Assembly (NCBI GenBank): GCA_910584795.1
Contig: CAJUBZ010000037.1
Span: 1 to 6,752 of the forward strand
Reading direction: 5' to 3'
Length of the DNA stretch: 6,752 nucleotides
Origin: an uncultured Eubacterium sp.
GTDB taxonomy: Bacteria > Bacillota > Clostridia > Lachnospirales > Lachnospiraceae
The notes under the pieces are model-generated. The model was not told where the DNA came from and ran no database searches. It was given only the letters and a program-made list of their open reading frames with translations. Below, piece by piece: positions 5,295-6,752 of this stretch. The position numbers were made by a program, and so were the translations under genes. How positions within the stretch are numbered: position 1 is the stretch's first letter; each line of letters begins with the position of its first letter.

Positions 5295-5990
5295 ATGAAA
5301 AAAATTAGTAATCCACTAACTATAATTGGACTTTTTGCTGGTATTGCAGAAGTGGCAGGAACGGTTGTGCTTCCATTTGTATCATTAGAATTGCAAAAGT
5401 TTTTTATTTGGTATGTTATGGGGTTTCCAATTTTATTAGTTGTATTATTTTTCATTACATTAAATAAAAATCCAAAAGTTTTATATGCACCTAGTGATTT
5501 TACTGATGAAAAAAATTTCATGGAATTAATTAATGCAGCGAGTATAAATGTTACTAATGTTATTGAGAAGAATCCATCAGTTGAAAGCGAGTTAAAGCCA
5601 GTAGAAACTTTAATTGAAAAGTTAGCAATTGAAAAAGATAGTGTTGGTAAAGATGATATTTTCAATAATTCTTCAGTAGATGTTAATGATTTAGATTGTA
5701 AAGGTTTTCTTATTCATGATGATAAAAAATTTAAATTATCAGAATGTTTTATTATTGGTAGAGGTAAAAACGCAGACTTAATTATTAATAATCCTTCAGT
5801 ATCAAGGCTTCATGGTGAAATTAGATTTATAGATGGAAAATATTTTATTAAAGATCACAATACTTCAAATGGAATCAAAATAAATGGGAAACGTATAGAT
5901 GGAGATTCGTATATTAAATTAGAAGATAATAGTATAATAAACATAGGAAAAGTAGAATTTGTATTTAAATATTATGATTTGATGAAATAA
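5295..5990 (+). CDS. Two-helix membrane protein with FHA domain
   Basis: A 231-residue membrane protein. Two hydrophobic helices lie near the N-terminus, about residues 7-29 and 36-56, joined by a very short loop. The positive residues at both ends (KK at 2-3, KNPK at 58-61) put both termini in the cytoplasm. A polar linker (about 60-135) with YAPSDFTDEKNF follows. Residues about 140-228 form an FHA domain, which binds phosphothreonine peptides: GRGKNADLII with Gly155 and Arg156, SVSRLHGEI with Ser170, Arg171 and His173, and TSNGIKINGKRI with Asn192 and Gly193. The key binding residues are all present, so the domain should be functional. AAGGA at 5281-5285 precedes ATG 5295. It follows the Mrr-like gene by 55 bases on the same strand and is probably in the same operon. 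No Ser/Thr kinase or phosphatase gene is visible in the window. Confidence 0.85.
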   Translation: MKKISNPLTIIGLFAGIAEVAGTVVLPFVSLELQKFFIWYVMGFPILLVVLFFITLNKNPKVLYAPSDFTDEKNFMELINAASINVTNVIEKNPSVESELKPVETLIEKLAIEKDSVGKDDIFNNSSVDVNDLDCKGFLIHDDKKFKLSECFIIGRGKNADLIINNPSVSRLHGEIRFIDGKYFIKDHNTSNGIKINGKRIDGDSYIKLEDNSIINIGKVEFVFKYYDLMK

Positions 5991-6301
5991 CTATTTAGTA
6001 TTTTATTTAAAAAGTACTTTTGGAAACTCTATAAAAAAGTAGTGAAAAAATATCATATATAAATGAAAAGGGTCATGAGAAAGCCAGTAAAGTAAGGAGG
6101 ATAGTCATTTCCGGGAGAACACATGTCAGAAAGGCTCAAATTGTCATTTTTCAGGGGATATTTGGATTATGATTCTCTTATAAGCACTGACACTTTGGAA
6201 CATTTTGTTTAAAAAATATAGGTATATACCTATAAGGTTAGGTGCTCAAAATGCCAAATGGAAACATACCCCCCTCCCCCTGTATCCTGTTCGTTCGAAG
6301 T
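5991..6301. other. Gene-poor stretch after FHA gene
   Basis: No convincing gene is visible. AAGGAGG occurs at about 6094-6100 with no suitable start codon at the right distance. The only small frame is 29 codons (6123-6212). A self-complementary AAAAGTACTTTT at 6010-6021 has no room for a loop and is not a good terminator, so the end of the FHA transcript is unclear. The stretch also contains an 18-nt palindrome (6217-6234) and a C-rich tract (6269-6280). Confidence 0.5.
6217..6234. promoter_or_regulatory. 18-nt perfect palindrome, operator-like
   Basis: TATAGGTATATACCTATA is identical to its reverse complement over all 18 bases. Perfect palindromes of this size commonly bind homodimeric repressors. 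It follows a run of six A residues and lies between the FHA gene and the possible minus-strand frame at 6302-6499. No regulator gene is adjacent, so the binding partner is unknown. With no loop bases at the centre, it is a poor terminator. Confidence 0.55.
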
Positions 6302-6499
6302 CTAAAAATCAAGTTGACATGTGGAGGCAATAGATGGGGGCGTTTTCAGGAACAGATCAGATTTTACTAATGTAAACCTACCCGCATACACCCTTACATC
6401 ACCAGTCCTCATATCCACACATACAAGCCGTTTATTCTCGATTCTAGCCACTTTCCGCCACAACCCTATACACTTACCACCAACACCAACAAAAGTCAA
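6302..6499 (-). pseudogene. Possible decayed minus-strand gene remnant
   Basis: The minus-strand frame reads about 65 codons from a TTG at 6499 to a stop at 6302, and is open for nine further codons upstream. Around its middle it reads KVARIENKRLVCVDMRTGDV, which looks more protein-like than the plus-strand alternative. The minus strand is also clearly purine-rich over about 6370-6490, as coding strands often are in these bacteria. Against a working gene: there is no ATG near the 5' end, no ribosome binding site before the TTG, and no known domain. I read it as a possible remnant or the 3' part of a broken gene. A chance frame remains quite possible. Confidence 0.25.
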
Positions 6500-6560
6500 A
6501 TATGAGCCGTAAAACGCACCAAAATATCAAACAATCATCACGAAATCAACCGAAAAGAAA

Positions 6561-6589
6561 AATGTCAGGATCATTTCAACCCTGACATT
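6561..6589 (-). terminator. Terminator of right-edge minus-strand gene
   Basis: AATGTCAGG (6561-6569) pairs perfectly over nine positions with CCTGACATT (6581-6589) around an 11-base loop. On the minus strand the stem is followed by TTTCTTTTC, a suitable T-rich tail. It lies 23 bases past the stop codon of the partial minus-strand gene. The plus strand has no T-run after the stem, so termination is one-directional. Confidence 0.8.
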
Positions 6590-6612
6590 CAGACTCTTAT
6601 AAAATGTAGATT

Positions 6613-6752
6613 TTACCGTTCCCAATAGTAACCATTACCATCCGAAAGATACAGTTGCAAGCCTTCATCATTCGAAACAAAGTCCGTCACTTGCCGCATA
6701 TCCGTAAACGGTAGATAGTGCGTACCTATACAAAACCGGAGCAAACCTGTAT
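6613..6752 (-). CDS. 3' end of unknown minus-strand gene
   Basis: The last 45 residues of a protein whose start lies beyond the right edge of the window. The frame is open from the edge to a TAA at 6613-6615 and ends in YLSDGNGYYWER. It includes FTDMRQVTDFVSNDEGLQLY, which looks like genuine coding sequence with mixed helix and strand character. It is followed by a clear intrinsic terminator on the same strand at 6561-6589, which supports it being a real, expressed gene. Base composition is less AT-rich than the nuclease and FHA genes. I do not recognise the family. Its opposite orientation suggests that the plus-strand cargo ends before this point. Confidence 0.6.
   Translation of the reverse strand, partial: TGLLRFCIGTHYLPFTDMRQVTDFVSNDEGLQLYLSDGNGYYWER

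Noticed and set aside
5240..5665. Minus-strand frame of 141 codons opposite the FHA gene
   Set aside because: It is a shadow of the plus-strand FHA gene, which has clear domains, membrane helices and a ribosome binding site. The minus-strand product shows no recognisable family.
6123..6212. Short plus-strand frame of 29 codons after the FHA gene
   Set aside because: GGGAG lies just upstream of its ATG, but the frame is too short to judge, shows no motif, and an in-frame TAG lies six codons before the start. Chance is a sufficient explanation.
6321..6512. Plus-strand frame of 63 codons
   Set aside because: The product is rich in Pro, Thr and Ser and reads like the antisense of a coding strand. 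The opposite-strand frame is more protein-like, though also doubtful.
1..6752. CRISPR array
   Set aside because: No direct repeats of 23 bases or more with regular spacers were seen. The only tandem repeat is the 11-bp iteron at 269-298, which has no spacers.

Overview
The window looks like low-GC Gram-positive DNA, most likely from Clostridia and plausibly a gut Lachnospiraceae species. The reasons are the AT-rich base composition, strong purine-rich ribosome binding sites, the codon choice, and a tRNA-Asn gene with no encoded CCA. This placement is an inference; nothing in the window identifies a species. The left edge holds tRNA-Asn(GTT). To its right is what looks like an accessory island: small phage-like genes, a homing-type endonuclease, a restriction-like nuclease and an FHA membrane protein. 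No integrase gene and no second copy of the tRNA 3' end is present, so the island is either incomplete here or extends beyond the window.

Layout. Positions 68-140 are tRNA-Asn. Positions 141-463 hold no gene but carry an 11-bp tandem repeat (269-298) and a long hairpin (360-405). Positions 464-2116 are five small, closely spaced plus-strand genes: a basic 65-residue protein, an HU/IHF-like protein, a protein that may resemble phage HK97-gp10-type tail-completion factors, and two unknowns. Positions 2117-2698 have no gene but are dense in hairpins and related short repeats and end in an intrinsic terminator (2606-2631); a structured non-coding RNA is the best reading. Positions 2699-3670 encode a NUMOD4/HNH/AP2-type homing endonuclease-like protein, closed by a strong terminator (3687-3729).

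Positions 3730-4021 are a leader with a good extended -10 promoter (about 3851-3880) and a widely spaced 11-bp inverted repeat. It precedes a second plus-strand cluster: an unknown 94-residue protein (4022-4306), a zinc-ribbon plus Mrr-type PD-(D/E)XK nuclease (4352-5239), and a protein with two membrane helices and a C-terminal FHA domain (5295-5990). This trio is visibly more AT-rich than the genes at 700-1600 and is the most interesting part: a candidate defence cassette with a DNA-cleaving effector beside a membrane-anchored phosphothreonine reader.

Positions 5991-6612 contain an 18-nt perfect palindrome (6217-6234), a C-rich tract, a possible decayed minus-strand reading frame (6302-6499) and a terminator for a minus-strand gene whose 3' end (6613-6752) enters from the right edge.
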